Source: Aneurinibacillus aneurinilyticus ATCC 12856
Lineage (GTDB): Bacteria > Bacillota > Bacilli > Aneurinibacillales > Aneurinibacillaceae
Direction: 5' to 3'
DNA length: 50,100 nucleotides
Assembly: GCF_000466385.1 (NCBI RefSeq)
Contig: NZ_KE952759.1
Coordinates: forward strand, 1 to 50,100
The notes beneath the pieces were generated by a model. It was not told the DNA's origin, searched no databases, and saw only the letters and a list, made by a program, of their open reading frames with translations. Of the stretch, positions 9,100 to 17,406 are shown in pieces. The position numbers and the translations under genes are program-made. Position 1 is the first letter of the stretch. Every line of letters starts with the position of its first letter.

Positions 9100-9564
9100 T
9101 GATAGGTCCTTGTTCCAGAATCAGGTGCTTTAATGGAATAACATTTAGATTTAAACGACTTTCGTATGTATTTGTACTCCATAATAAGCAAGACCAGCTA
9201 AGAATTGCTCCGAATAAGTAAAATTAAGATATAAATCAAAGAATGTTATCAGAATTATTAAGATTAATAAAATTATGTACCTCCTATTTTGTTTTTCTTT
9301 AACAAAATCCAGAACTTTGTTTACCAATATGCTTCTTTACTTTGCATGGTTCCGAAGTTCTTTAAACGAAAATAGCCTAAGTCGCGAATGTACAATTCTT
9401 TTTCTCGTATTGTTTCTATTTTGTCCGTACTATAACTCAAATCACTTTGCTTTCCAGATCCAACATGAACATCAAAAAAGAGAATTAGAAAAAGAAAAAT
9501 CCTCATCATTTGACAAGGATTTTTCTTTGCGTTTTCTATAGTACTTTCACTTTTTATTTTGTCT
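9100..9564. other. Intergenic region between convergent genes
   Basis: This 465-bp AT-rich stretch separates the AraC-type gene from the convergent anti-sigma gene. I see no supported gene. Its only clear structure is the 13-bp-stem hairpin listed at 9491-9528. Confidence 0.5.
9491..9528 (-). terminator. Intrinsic terminator of the sigma/anti-sigma operon
   Basis: A perfect 13-bp inverted repeat, AAAGAAAAATCCT (9491-9503) and AGGATTTTTCTTT (9516-9528), with a 12-nt loop. It lies 36 bp after the minus-strand stop at 9565. The stem is AT-rich, and the T-rich arm can serve as the U-tract in either direction. Confidence 0.6.
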
Positions 9565-10905
9565 CTATTTTATATCAATTGACCAATTTCCGGTCATTAC
9601 AAATTGCGGGTATGATATTTGAATATTAGTGGTAGTAAGATTTTTATCGAACTCCAAAGTCATGATAGCTTTATTACCATTAAATTCAGCTGACATCTTT
9701 TTTATATCAGGACTATTAAGGCTAAATGACCTTATATCAATATTTTTATTCCCACCTGTATTTAATTCAAATTCTATCTGAGCAGAGGCTGGTGATACTC
9801 TTTTAACGTTTTTAACAACCGCTTTTTGAATCGTAAAATCAATTTCTTTGTTTAACGTTGCTTCTCCCTCCTTAGGAATGCTAAGTGGAAGGGAGGTGAT
9901 AGTTTTGTCAAATGAGGCAACGAGAGCAGGCAATTTTAGTGTTAGATTTTTGTCTTTTGGAGCGTTTGTTTCAAATACTGTTACTGGGCGACCTTTTGCA
10001 TTTTCTGGAATTTGAAGTTTGTATTTCGTATTCATTTCATCAAACGCATAAAGCTCCTCGGCTTTACTACTTGTAGAAGATGAAAACATACCTTTATCCC
10101 GTTTTTCAAATGTAGATACTACTTTTGCTTCAATTGGTTTGCCTAAACCTACTAATTTCAAGCTCTTATCTTCAAATGATGTAACAAATTGAATGTTTGA
10201 TTTTCCATTTTCATCAATAACTTTAGCCCCAATATCTACACCTTTTATATTGCTTTCCCCAGCATTAGGGGTATAAATTTTGCCGTTTAAATCCAGGCTT
10301 TTAGCTTTTTCTAAGGAGACATTATAGGAGTTTCTTCCAATTACAAGTTTAAAATCTTTAAAGGGTTTAATATTATAATTGTTTTCTGTTTTATTCATAA
10401 AGCTAAAATAGTATTTCTTCCCTTCCTCAGAGTAACCACCTGGATGATACACGGTACTAGCATCATTTTGTGGGATAATGTTTATCTCACCAAGCTCAGA
10501 TAAACTTGGATTAGCGGTTATTTCCATCTCTAGGTTTCCTTCTGAAACCATTATGTTTTCTATTGCAATCTCATTATTTAAAACATGTCTTTCTTTTAAA
10601 TAATACGCATCTCCATCAACAATGGTTGAATATATTGGCGTTTTGTTAATAAATGACTTTATTGTTTCAGAAATATCACTGGCATATACAGTAGTTACAC
10701 CCAGTAAACATACGCAAGCAGCAGCAACATATGAGTATCTTTTTCTGCGTTTCCTCTTTTTGTTATTGTCGGTAAGTTTTTGATGCGCTTTTTTATTTAT
10801 AGCATCCATATCTATTTCCACTCCTTCTAATAATTTATCAATTTCTTTTTCAAGCAAATCATCATCCATATTATTCAATAATTCAAACATTTTTCTTTCG
10901 TTCAC
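9565..10905 (-). CDS. DUF4179-type membrane-anchored anti-sigma factor
   Basis: A 446-residue protein starting at GTG 10905, with AAGGAGG ten bases upstream. Residues 1-55 are charged and cytoplasmic (EKEIDKLLEGVEIDMDAINKKAHQKL, then KKRKRRKR). One membrane span lies at about 57-75 (VAAACVCLLGVTTVYA). The rest is a large extracellular region starting with the DUF4179 domain (SDISETIKSFINKTPIYSTIVDG), followed by beta-rich segments. It overlaps the upstream ECF sigma gene by 23 bp. In this family the cytoplasmic part holds the sigma factor and the outer domain senses envelope stress (established for related systems, inferred here). Strongly AT-rich. Confidence 0.85.
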   Translation of the reverse strand: MNERKMFELLNNMDDDLLEKEIDKLLEGVEIDMDAINKKAHQKLTDNNKKRKRRKRYSYVAAACVCLLGVTTVYASDISETIKSFINKTPIYSTIVDGDAYYLKERHVLNNEIAIENIMVSEGNLEMEITANPSLSELGEINIIPQNDASTVYHPGGYSEEGKKYYFSFMNKTENNYNIKPFKDFKLVIGRNSYNVSLEKAKSLDLNGKIYTPNAGESNIKGVDIGAKVIDENGKSNIQFVTSFEDKSLKLVGLGKPIEAKVVSTFEKRDKGMFSSSTSSKAEELYAFDEMNTKYKLQIPENAKGRPVTVFETNAPKDKNLTLKLPALVASFDKTITSLPLSIPKEGEATLNKEIDFTIQKAVVKNVKRVSPASAQIEFELNTGGNKNIDIRSFSLNSPDIKKMSAEFNGNKAIMTLEFDKNLTTTNIQISYPQFVMTGNWSIDIK

Positions 10906-11452
10906 AATTTAATGCCTCCTTTATCATTCTTCTGCCCCTTAAAAGCCGATTATCTACAGCAGACCTTGATAAATTAAAAGCTTTTGCCAGATCGCTTATT
11001 TTTTCATCAAAAAAGTACCTTCTGAAAAATATTTTTTTGTCCACTTCATTAAAAGAATTAATTATTTCTATGACCTTTTCCTGGTCTTGCCTTAAAAAAA
11101 ACTCTTTTTCCAGGCTATAATCATCTTTGATTTCAAATTTTTCAATATCAACAACATTTGTCACTGTTTTTCTACGTTTGTATGTAAGTGCTTTATATTT
11201 TGTCTTAATCAAGAGCCATGTTCTAAAATTTCCTCTTTCCTGGTCAAACTCATCAATTTTAAGCCAGGCATCTAGAAAAACATCAGATACACATTCCTCA
11301 ACATCTTCCTTACTACATGCCGGGAATAAAATTGTATAGGCTAGGCAATAAATTGTTTTTGTATACTTGCTTATCATATACTCATAAGCAAGTGTGTCTT
11401 GGTTTTTAATTCCTTCTACAAGCGCCTGTTGCGAGTATTCCAAAATATTCAC
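10883..11452 (-). CDS. ECF-type RNA polymerase sigma factor
   Basis: About 189 residues. Sigma region 2 is visible (YEYMISKYTKTIYCLAYTIL, then EDVEECVSDVFLDAWLKIDEF and the GNFRTWLLIKTKYKALTYKRR core-binding and -10 recognition stretch). Region 4 follows with an HTH (EKISDLAKAFNLSRSAVDNRLLRGRRMI). The annotated GTG at 11452 lies within one or two bases of the G-run, so the TTG at 11443, with GGGGGTGA about six bases upstream, may be the true start. It is co-transcribed and overlapped with the DUF4179 anti-sigma factor, the normal arrangement for an envelope-stress switch with autoregulation. Confidence 0.9.
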   Translation of the reverse strand: MNILEYSQQALVEGIKNQDTLAYEYMISKYTKTIYCLAYTILFPACSKEDVEECVSDVFLDAWLKIDEFDQERGNFRTWLLIKTKYKALTYKRRKTVTNVVDIEKFEIKDDYSLEKEFFLRQDQEKVIEIINSFNEVDKKIFFRRYFFDEKISDLAKAFNLSRSAVDNRLLRGRRMIKEALNCERKKNV

Positions 11453-11562
11453 CCCCCTTCATATATTACTACGCGCCAAATATCACTTTTCTCTTAAGCG
11501 TAAATTCCGGATGAACGAGGAAAACAGGGTGAGTAAATAAGCTGTATGCATTCATTACGATC

Positions 11563-11587
11563 AAAAAAAGCCGTATTTCTACGGCTT
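11563..11587 (-). terminator. Minus-strand intrinsic terminator
   Basis: Arms AAGCCGTA (11568-11575) and TACGGCTT (11580-11587) around a 4-nt loop, followed on the minus strand by seven T. It ends a minus-strand transcript entering from 11588-11750, where I find no supported gene; a frame opening at 11688 runs straight through the hairpin. It may be a leftover terminator or mark a short non-coding transcript. Confidence 0.65.
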
Positions 11588-11759
11588 GAGTCTGTCAGGG
11601 GAATGTAGGAGTTATACAGTCCCAGCAAATCAATTAATCTAGTTCGTCCCTTTTCGTTATATGTTGCTTGGAAATAAAGTTTGATCAAAGTGGATTCTTA
11701 TCCAATCAGATATAATTGAAATGTGAGTGTAAGGCGATAGCAGCAGAATGGAGGATATT

Positions 11760-12404
11760 ATGATAAAAATCGATAGAGATGGTGAAGCCTACTGGAGTGA
11801 AACCGTTGATTTGGGTGTTTTAGGTAAGTTCAATAGCATTTTTATAAATTTAGATGGATGCGATATAACAGGGGCAACGGATGATATGTCCCAAGAAGAG
11901 AAGATAGAAAAAGCTACAAAATATTATGGTAATAGATTCAAGGAGCTAGAAGCAAATGTGGGTTTTATAAATGAGCAATTTCTAATGTGGATTATAACGC
12001 ACTTATGTGATATAGAATATCCATTTTGGGAATTTGGTGATGAAGATAAAGGCAGTGAAGATTATCCAGATTATATAGTTAAAGAAGAAATAAAAAAATT
12101 CGAAGATGAAAATGGACAATTGAACCATGACCCGTATAATCCAAGTCCGATTTATAAAGAAATCCAGGAATATAATGCATATACGAATAAAGATAATTTA
12201 TCAAGCTATGAAATGATAGCAAAATATTTACCAGTTCTTAATTTTAAAAAACTTGTAGATACAATTAGAGCTGATAGCATAGATACGTATGAAGATAACA
12301 TAAGCTTTCAAGTGAGTAGCGAGGTTTGTGGTGGCATGTTACTTTGTGCTACTTACGGAACAATATATGCCAATAATGAGCTGGAAGTTACGCATAATTG
12401 TTAA
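11760..12404 (+). CDS. Conserved-looking acidic protein of unknown function
   Basis: A 214-residue soluble protein. ATG 11760 is preferred because GGAGG (11750-11754) is 5 bp upstream; an ATG at 11748 overlaps that site. The sequence is acidic and AT-rich, without signal peptide or membrane span. The N-terminal half (WSETVDLGVLGKFNSIFINLDG) looks like a beta sandwich, followed by helical stretches around QEEKIEKATKYYGNRFKELEANV. I do not recognise the family with confidence; it resembles small DUF proteins often found singly in Bacillales, sometimes as immunity proteins, but nothing toxin-like lies beside it. Confidence 0.6.
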   Translation: MIKIDRDGEAYWSETVDLGVLGKFNSIFINLDGCDITGATDDMSQEEKIEKATKYYGNRFKELEANVGFINEQFLMWIITHLCDIEYPFWEFGDEDKGSEDYPDYIVKEEIKKFEDENGQLNHDPYNPSPIYKEIQEYNAYTNKDNLSSYEMIAKYLPVLNFKKLVDTIRADSIDTYEDNISFQVSSEVCGGMLLCATYGTIYANNELEVTHNC

Positions 12405-12451
12405 TACAAAAGTGACCGGTGACAATAAAACAATACCTAAAGAACCACATC

Positions 12452-12494
12452 TATTGATTATCCATAAGATGGAAAAAAGAAGGTGCACGCGTCA
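12452..12494 (+). repeat. Repeat family B, left-end fragment
   Basis: TTGATTATCCATAAG and the following GGTGCACGCGTC match the left end of the 206-bp element at 37765-37970 almost base for base over about 42 bp, then similarity stops. It lies downstream of the 11760-12404 gene. Confidence 0.7.
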
Positions 12495-12507
12495 CTCTTA
12501 GCGGAAA

Positions 12508-12540
12508 CAGATGACCTCGAATCCACATCGAGGTCATCTG
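12508..12540. terminator. Strong hairpin between convergent genes
   Basis: A perfect 13-bp inverted repeat CAGATGACCTCGA (12508-12520) / TCGAGGTCATCTG (12528-12540) with a 7-nt loop. It sits between the convergent 11760-12404 gene and the ykoC end at 12599. No strong U-tract follows on either strand, so terminator function is probable from position rather than from sequence. Confidence 0.5.
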
Positions 12541-12598
12541 CCTAGTACATAACAAAAGGGGTTCTTGCTTTTTTCCGCTCGTATCACTTGTTGCAAGG

Positions 12599-13378
12599 CT
12601 ATGCACTGCTTCCGTTCCAGGTCCAATGAAGCCAGCCGAATGAGAAGGATAATGCGGTGAGACTAAGGACTGCCATAAACAGAAAAGCACAATACATCCA
12701 GTCTATCCTCCTGATGGTGGGCACATGATAATACGTACGGGGCTTGGCACCATCGAATCCGCGGGCTTCCATTGCGATCGCTACGCGCTCTGCTTTGCGG
12801 ATACCCTGAGTGAATAAGGGCAGTGTATAGCGGGCGAATGATTTTAGTTTTCCTTGTGCATGGAATCCGCGGATTTTGTGCGCAGCTTTCATCTGAGACA
12901 GCTCGCTTTGAAACAGGGGGATGAATCGTAATCCTGCGAGCAATCCGTATCCCCATTTCGGCGAAAGGCGATATTGGTGAATCATGCTCATCACAAGCTG
13001 GGTCGTATCCGTAGTAGATGTAAACAGCAGGCCGTATGTGACGAATCCAAGCATGCGGAATGCGATGGTCAATCCGTTATATATGCCTTCCTCTGTAATA
13101 CGGAACCACGCGAATTCTCCTACAATATGCTCACCTTTACCAAAGGCGGCTAACATCCAGAACACAAGCAGAAAAAAAGCAAAGTAAGGCACAATGCGCT
13201 TGATGATATACTGTATATTCCAGCCTCCGAAAAGGATGCCTATGACGATGGAGAGTACCCATAGCAAGGCGGAGGTGGCAGGGTCGGCAATCATCATTAA
13301 AAACAGCATAACCATCAGGTGAGCTGTTAGTTTTACAGCCGGATTAATTTGTGCCAATCGGACACTTGTGTTGACCAT
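12599..13378 (-). CDS. ykoC: ECF transporter T component YkoC (thiamine precursor uptake)
   Basis: A 259-residue energy-coupling-factor transmembrane protein. ATG 13378 follows GGAGG with good spacing and lies inside the 3' end of ykoD. Several membrane spans are visible (HLMVMLFLMMIADPATSALLWVLSIVIGILFGG and later stretches). The coupling helices carry the two family signature motifs with an Ala-Arg-Gly core: FIPLFQSELSQMKAAHKIRG and the later RVAIAMEARGFDG. YkoC joins YkoD (ATPase) and YkoE (S component) into a transporter for thiamine precursors such as hydroxymethylpyrimidine. It is the last gene of a TPP-riboswitch operon. Confidence 0.9.
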   Translation of the reverse strand: MVNTSVRLAQINPAVKLTAHLMVMLFLMMIADPATSALLWVLSIVIGILFGGWNIQYIIKRIVPYFAFFLLVFWMLAAFGKGEHIVGEFAWFRITEEGIYNGLTIAFRMLGFVTYGLLFTSTTDTTQLVMSMIHQYRLSPKWGYGLLAGLRFIPLFQSELSQMKAAHKIRGFHAQGKLKSFARYTLPLFTQGIRKAERVAIAMEARGFDGAKPRTYYHVPTIRRIDWMYCAFLFMAVLSLTALSFSFGWLHWTWNGSSA

Positions 13379-14942
13379 TACGCACCCTCCTTTCCCATTC
13401 GTATGATAGGGGACGGGTAAGGCCGGGAATAGACTCTTCGGAAGAGAACAGGCGATAAGGAGCTCCGTCAAAACGGATGGCACCGTCTGAGATCCAGAGT
13501 ACACGATCTGCATACCGGTCCACGATATCCATATCATGGGTCACCATAACGATGGCCGTACCTTGTTCCTTGCGTTGCATAAGACGTGCAAGCAACTGAG
13601 TGGATGTGGCTTCATCCTGCCCGAAGGTCGGTTCATCAAGCAGCAGGAGTTTTTGTTCGAACAGAAGCATGGTCGCTACGCTTAAACGCCGCTTCTGTCC
13701 CTGACTCAAGGTGAATGGATGTGCATCCCGGTGTGCATCTAAAGAAAATTCCTGCAGCAGACGATGTGTCTTCTCGCTAAGTTTCGATTCGTCGAATTTG
13801 CGGATACGCCCGCCAAAGGCTACTTCATCATATACCCGATCCGTAACGAATTGGAGTTCAGGATTCTGAAATACAAATCCGACCTGCTCATACAGTTTTG
13901 CGGTCGGCCATTTACGGATGGGGCGGTTCTGGATATAGATGTTACCCTGTCGTCCTTTTTCCAGTCCGGCCAGCGCTTTTAACAGGGTGCTTTTGCCTGC
14001 GCCGTTCTCCCCGACAATAGCTGTCCATTCCCCCTCTGTAATGTCAAATGAGATGTGCTCCAGCACATTCGTTTTACCGTAGCTAATAGTAAGGTCGCGT
14101 ACATTGCAGATGTCCAGTCGCTTTTGTTTGGGTGCCTGAGCGCGCTTTTTACTTTGTTCGAGTGAATCGCGCCAGGCAATTTGAAGCGGGTGGGAGGGGT
14201 CCGCGCTTACTTTGTCCATCGTGTATGGGAACAGGCGGGGCCGCCAGATGCCGGCAGCCTCGATTTCTTTGGCATATTGTCTTAATACATCCTGCGGTGT
14301 GCCTTCCCCGATAATGCTTCCCGTAGCATCCAGAAGAATGACCCGATCCATCCAGTCGATAAGACCGTCCAGCACATGCTCAACGAATATCATGGTCATA
14401 TTGGATGCAGCAATTGATTTGAGCAAGGAAAATATATCATGACGTCCTTGTGGATCGAGCTGTGCTGTCGGTTCATCAAGGAATAATACGTCCGCCTCAA
14501 GTGCCAGCAGACAGGCAAGCGCCAGACGTTGCTTCATGCCGCCGGATAGTGTCTCGATAAGCGTATCCTTTGGCACGAAAAGGCCCGCTTGCTTCATTGC
14601 CGTATCAATACGCGCATCCATCTCATGCTGTGGGATGGCGCGATTTTCCAGGCTAAAGGCAATTTCATCTCCGACGGTAAGCATGCAGAACTGGGCGTCC
14701 GGATCTTGAAACATGACGCCGACGGAGGCGGGCCGAATGATACTGCCGGTGACTTCCGCTTCAATGGTGCCGGGAATAATACCGGATAATACGGATAAGA
14801 GCGTTGATTTACCGCAGCCGCTTGGACCGAGCAGCAATACTTTTTCTCCCGGCTGTACCGAGATGCTCACATTCCGTAATGTAAGAGAGGATGTTCCGTA
14901 GAAACGGACGGATACATCGTTACATGCCAGATGTTGAGCCAT
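13344..14942 (-). CDS. ykoD: ECF transporter duplicated ATPase YkoD
   Basis: A 532-residue fusion of two ABC ATPase domains. I take ATG 14942 (MAQHLACNDVSV) because it overlaps the ykoE end and the upstream extension is out of family. Domain 1 (about 1-250) has GPSGCGKST, signature LSGGMKQRLALA and LFLDEPTAQLDP; domain 2 (about 280-520) has GENGAGKST, LSQGQKRRLSVA and LLLDEPTFGQDE, with MVTHDMD as switch region. Such double CbiO-like ATPases power ECF transporters. It overlaps ykoE upstream by 23 bp and ykoC downstream by 35 bp, so translation is probably coupled. Cytoplasmic, membrane-associated. Confidence 0.92.
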   Translation of the reverse strand: MAQHLACNDVSVRFYGTSSLTLRNVSISVQPGEKVLLLGPSGCGKSTLLSVLSGIIPGTIEAEVTGSIIRPASVGVMFQDPDAQFCMLTVGDEIAFSLENRAIPQHEMDARIDTAMKQAGLFVPKDTLIETLSGGMKQRLALACLLALEADVLFLDEPTAQLDPQGRHDIFSLLKSIAASNMTMIFVEHVLDGLIDWMDRVILLDATGSIIGEGTPQDVLRQYAKEIEAAGIWRPRLFPYTMDKVSADPSHPLQIAWRDSLEQSKKRAQAPKQKRLDICNVRDLTISYGKTNVLEHISFDITEGEWTAIVGENGAGKSTLLKALAGLEKGRQGNIYIQNRPIRKWPTAKLYEQVGFVFQNPELQFVTDRVYDEVAFGGRIRKFDESKLSEKTHRLLQEFSLDAHRDAHPFTLSQGQKRRLSVATMLLFEQKLLLLDEPTFGQDEATSTQLLARLMQRKEQGTAIVMVTHDMDIVDRYADRVLWISDGAIRFDGAPYRLFSSEESIPGLTRPLSYEWERRVRNGQHKCPIGTN

Positions 14943-15519
14943 ACGTATCACCTTGCTGTTCTCTGCGTTGCCGCATGAGTTCGTATTGCTGAAGCGTGCC
15001 GGTTTTCGCAAGCGATTCGGCAATTAGCTTTGCAAGCAGTCCACCTAGAATAGCACCGCTTATGATGCGTAACGCAAATGTGGCGCCTAGCACGCCCGGG
15101 GTAAAATAGCCGAATCCGTTGGCCAGTAAACTATACACCATGCTACCTATTGCCGCAAATGCACCTGAGAGCATGAGGGTGGACAATGAATATTTTTTAT
15201 AACGGAATAAGAAGAATGCAAGCTCTGCACCGAGTCCCTGACAGAAGCCGATGAGCAGGGAAGAGAGGCCGAAATGACTGCCGGTGAACACTTCAACCGC
15301 GGCAGCGGACACTTCGGCGATAAGTGCAGCCCCAGGCTTACGAATAATAAAGGCGATAAGCGGGCTTGCCAATACCCAGATTCCGAACATAATTTCAGCT
15401 CCAACCGGCCCTACAAGGGCCGAGATTGGGAGCCAGAGTGTGGACCAGCCGAGATACAGGACACCGCAGGCAAGCGATAACGCTACAGTTAATACGACTT
15501 CCCGCATTTTCCAATTCAT
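14920..15519 (-). CDS. ykoE: ECF transporter S component YkoE
   Basis: A 199-residue membrane protein with about five to six spans. ATG 15519 overlaps the tenA stop (ATGA), preceded by AGGTGA inside tenA; a longer frame upstream is only the tenA shadow. The sequence (WKMREVVLTVALSLACGVLYLGWSTLW, GFCQGLGAELAFFLFRYKKY) matches the YkoE family, the substrate-binding subunit of the hydroxymethylpyrimidine/thiamine ECF transporter. Its place between tenA and the ATPase ykoD under a TPP riboswitch supports the assignment. Confidence 0.9.
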   Translation of the reverse strand: MNWKMREVVLTVALSLACGVLYLGWSTLWLPISALVGPVGAEIMFGIWVLASPLIAFIIRKPGAALIAEVSAAAVEVFTGSHFGLSSLLIGFCQGLGAELAFFLFRYKKYSLSTLMLSGAFAAIGSMVYSLLANGFGYFTPGVLGATFALRIISGAILGGLLAKLIAESLAKTGTLQQYELMRQRREQQGDTYGSTSGM

Positions 15520-16211
15520 TGTGCCGTCACCTGCTCTAAAACCACTGGCCATGTTTGTTTCGTATAAGCCATATCCCAGAACATGTATTCCAACTGGCAG
15601 CTTGTAAGGAAGTGTTGTTTCATTTTTTCTTTTTCAGATTCATTTGCCCCTTCGGCCCAGCGGTCGAGACGGGCGCGGAAGCGACCGGTGAGATCATTCA
15701 TGGACGCCTCGCCGTAGAACGTAATCCATTCATAGAAGGGGTGGGAAGGGTTTGGTTTGACTTCGTCTACAAGCTTCTGTCCGATTTCAAGGTAGGTCCA
15801 CGGGCATGGCAGGAGTACGGCCAGAATCTCACCGAGCGTACCTTCATGCGCTACGGTCAGCATGTGACGGATGTAGTGGCTTGCATTTGGGGCGAGCGGG
15901 TAACCCTGTACATCTTCGTAGCGAACTCCAGCTACGCGGCACAAGTTGTTGTGGGGATGGGCTTCACCGTGCAGCACGAACGAAACCTGCTCGGCGAACA
16001 TGCCCATATCATCGCGATCCTCGCATTTAGAAATAGCGATGCCATAGATGCGCGCAAATGCATTGAGGTATTCAAAATCTTGTTTTACATAATGAATAAT
16101 CGCTTCTTTATCCAGATCGCCGTTCGCGATTCCCTGTACGAACGGATGAGTGAAAATTGCCTCGAAAATCGGAGCAGCCTCCTGGCGAAGTTGTTCGGTA
16201 AATGTCAACAT
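15516..16211 (-). CDS. tenA: Thiaminase II / aminopyrimidine aminohydrolase TenA
   Basis: A 231-residue all-helical enzyme that hydrolyses 4-amino-5-aminomethyl-2-methylpyrimidine to the hydroxymethyl form for thiamine salvage. The catalytic cysteine is residue 136 in LLPCPWTYLEIG, matching Cys135 of the Bacillus subtilis enzyme; the family acid lies in QLEYMFWDMA near residue 210, and HPFVQGIANGDL is the usual N-terminal motif. The ATG follows AGGAGGAATTTGTT. It is the first gene of the operon, so a TPP-dependent attenuator directly controls it, and the following transporter genes import its substrate or product. Confidence 0.95.
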   Translation of the reverse strand: MLTFTEQLRQEAAPIFEAIFTHPFVQGIANGDLDKEAIIHYVKQDFEYLNAFARIYGIAISKCEDRDDMGMFAEQVSFVLHGEAHPHNNLCRVAGVRYEDVQGYPLAPNASHYIRHMLTVAHEGTLGEILAVLLPCPWTYLEIGQKLVDEVKPNPSHPFYEWITFYGEASMNDLTGRFRARLDRWAEGANESEKEKMKQHFLTSCQLEYMFWDMAYTKQTWPVVLEQVTAQ

Positions 16212-16276
16212 AACAAATTCCTCCTAAAAATTATTTTTTCAGAAAGAAAGATTTCCACCAGGAGTATACCCCGAAT

Positions 16277-16304
16277 AAAAAAGCCGCTCTATTAGCAGAG
16301 CGGC
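16277..16304 (-). terminator. Riboswitch-controlled attenuator of the tenA operon
   Basis: Arms GCCGCTCT (16283-16290) and AGAGCGGC (16297-16304) with a 6-nt loop, followed on the minus strand by a run of six T. It lies between the TPP aptamer and tenA, the expected position for transcription attenuation when TPP is bound. Confidence 0.85.
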
Positions 16305-16364
16305 ATCTGAGACCAGGAATATAATGTCATCCGTTTATAAGCCGATGACAGGTCAATGATACCA

Positions 16365-16445
16365 CTTCCCTACGCTGGTATAATCCAGATCAGGTTCAAA
16401 GGGATTAAGGTTATACCTTATCTCAGCCATATTGGCACCCCTAGT
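16365..16445 (-). promoter_or_regulatory. TPP riboswitch (THI box)
   Basis: Read on the minus strand, the conserved TPP aptamer cores are all present: AGGGGTGCC, GGCTGAGATAAGG, CCTTTTGAACCTGATCTGG and the closing TACCAGCGTAGGGAAG. Spacing fits the P2-P5 layout with a short P3. Together with the downstream hairpin at 16277-16304 it should repress tenA-ykoEDC when thiamine pyrophosphate is abundant. Confidence 0.96.
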
Positions 16446-16469
16446 GGACTTTCTTATGAAATTACCCGT

Positions 16470-16498
16470 AGAATATCAGGATCTTGTACTGCTGTCAA
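16470..16498 (-). promoter_or_regulatory. Sigma-A promoter of the tenA operon
   Basis: On the minus strand TTGACA (16493-16498) is separated by 17 bp from TATTCT (16470-16475), a near-consensus vegetative promoter that starts transcription just upstream of the TPP aptamer. Confidence 0.75.
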
Positions 16499-16636
16499 AC
16501 TTTTTATCGGTCCAAACTTTTTTTAATTGAATTCAGAACCGAAGGGCTTAACTTTTTTGCAACTTTTTCATAGCTAGTTGCATCTATAATGATAGTGAAT
16601 ATGAAATAAAATTGAGAACATAAGGAGGGCATGAAT

Positions 16637-16717
16637 ATGGGATGGTCGCTTCTTTCTATAGGAGTAGCGAGCGTGCTGTTTGCTGCGTTTTATAATCTAC
16701 TGTCGAAGGCCGAGTAA
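16637..16717 (+). CDS. Small hydrophobic membrane peptide (26 aa)
   Basis: A 26-residue ORF, MGWSLLSIGVASVLF continuing to a YNLLSKAE end: one membrane span with a short charged tail. ATG 16637 has AAGGAGGG seven bases upstream, a much better spacing than the ATG at 16631. It precedes a second membrane-anchored protein gene by 28 bp and is probably co-transcribed with it. The family is unknown to me; the very strong ribosome binding site is the main support. Confidence 0.5.
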   Translation: MGWSLLSIGVASVLFAAFYNLLSKAE

Positions 16718-16745
16718 ATGCAGAAATGAACGGAGACGAGACAAT

Positions 16746-17351
16746 ATGAGAGAGCAACAGGAGGCGCAAACTGGAAAGTGGAAAGGGATGCGCTGGCTTC
16801 TGCTAGGTGTCGGAATTATTTTCTTACTTGTATATGCATCCGGCCATGTTGAGAGCTATACGGAAAAAACGGCATATGAGCAGGCGATCAGAAGCATCAA
16901 AGAACGGGATTGGGTCAAGGCACAGCAGCATCTTCAGGATGCGGATGACACAGAGGATGCACATATGCTGCTTAAGTATGTAAAAGCCCAACGTGAATTG
17001 GCTGCCGCAAGAGCGGGGGAGTCGGACATCAATAGGTACGCAGCAGCTCTTAGTGAATTAAACGATGTTCCTGATACATATCAGGGTGATCTGCATCAGG
17101 ACATTATGGTGCTGAAGCGTGAAATAAGACAGGCATGGCAAGCCCGATCGAAACAATTGCAAGCCGAACAGGCAAAGCGACAGATGCCAAAAGTCGGCAT
17201 GACGGCAGAAGAGGTACGAAAATCGAGTTGGGGAGAGCCGAAATATATTAATCAAACAAAAACGGAAAAAGGAGTGGTGGAGCAATGGGTATACCCGGCA
17301 TACCAGTTTGTTTATTTAGAAAATGGAAAAGTAACCATTGTTCGACCATAA
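16746..17351 (+). CDS. Membrane-anchored protein of unknown function
   Basis: A 201-residue protein from ATG 16746 (MREQQEAQTGKWKG); the upstream frame lacks a ribosome binding site. One membrane span at about residues 14-33 (WLLLGVGIIFLLVYASG) puts the remainder outside the cell or in the cell-wall space. The middle (AYEQAIRSIKERDWVKAQQHLQDADDTEDAHMLLKYVKAQ) looks like a TPR-like helical hairpin. The end (VGMTAEEVRKSSWGEPKYINQ ... EQWVYPAYQFVYLENGKV) has the GMTxxxVxxxxGxP pattern of SmpA/OmlA- or DUF2845-like modules. Role unknown. Confidence 0.65.
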   Translation: MREQQEAQTGKWKGMRWLLLGVGIIFLLVYASGHVESYTEKTAYEQAIRSIKERDWVKAQQHLQDADDTEDAHMLLKYVKAQRELAAARAGESDINRYAAALSELNDVPDTYQGDLHQDIMVLKREIRQAWQARSKQLQAEQAKRQMPKVGMTAEEVRKSSWGEPKYINQTKTEKGVVEQWVYPAYQFVYLENGKVTIVRP

Positions 17352-17352
17352 G

Positions 17353-17396
17353 AACAAAGCGCTCCGATATGAATATATACGCGAGCGCTTTGTTTT
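17353..17396. terminator. Bidirectional terminator
   Basis: A 12-bp perfect stem AACAAAGCGCTC (17353-17364) / GAGCGCTTTGTT (17383-17394), followed by TTTT on the plus strand. It separates the 16746-17351 gene from the convergent aminopeptidase gene and can serve both. Confidence 0.85.
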
Positions 17397-17406
17397 TTAT
17401 GCGTTC

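Noticed and set aside
9275-9541. An 88-codon hydrophobic plus-strand frame between convergent genes
   Set aside because: No ribosome binding site, runs through the terminator of the anti-sigma operon, and looks like translated AT-rich DNA.
15555-16295. A 246-codon plus-strand frame opposite tenA
   Set aside because: Antisense shadow of tenA; no ribosome binding site, and tenA itself is certain from its motifs and the TPP riboswitch.
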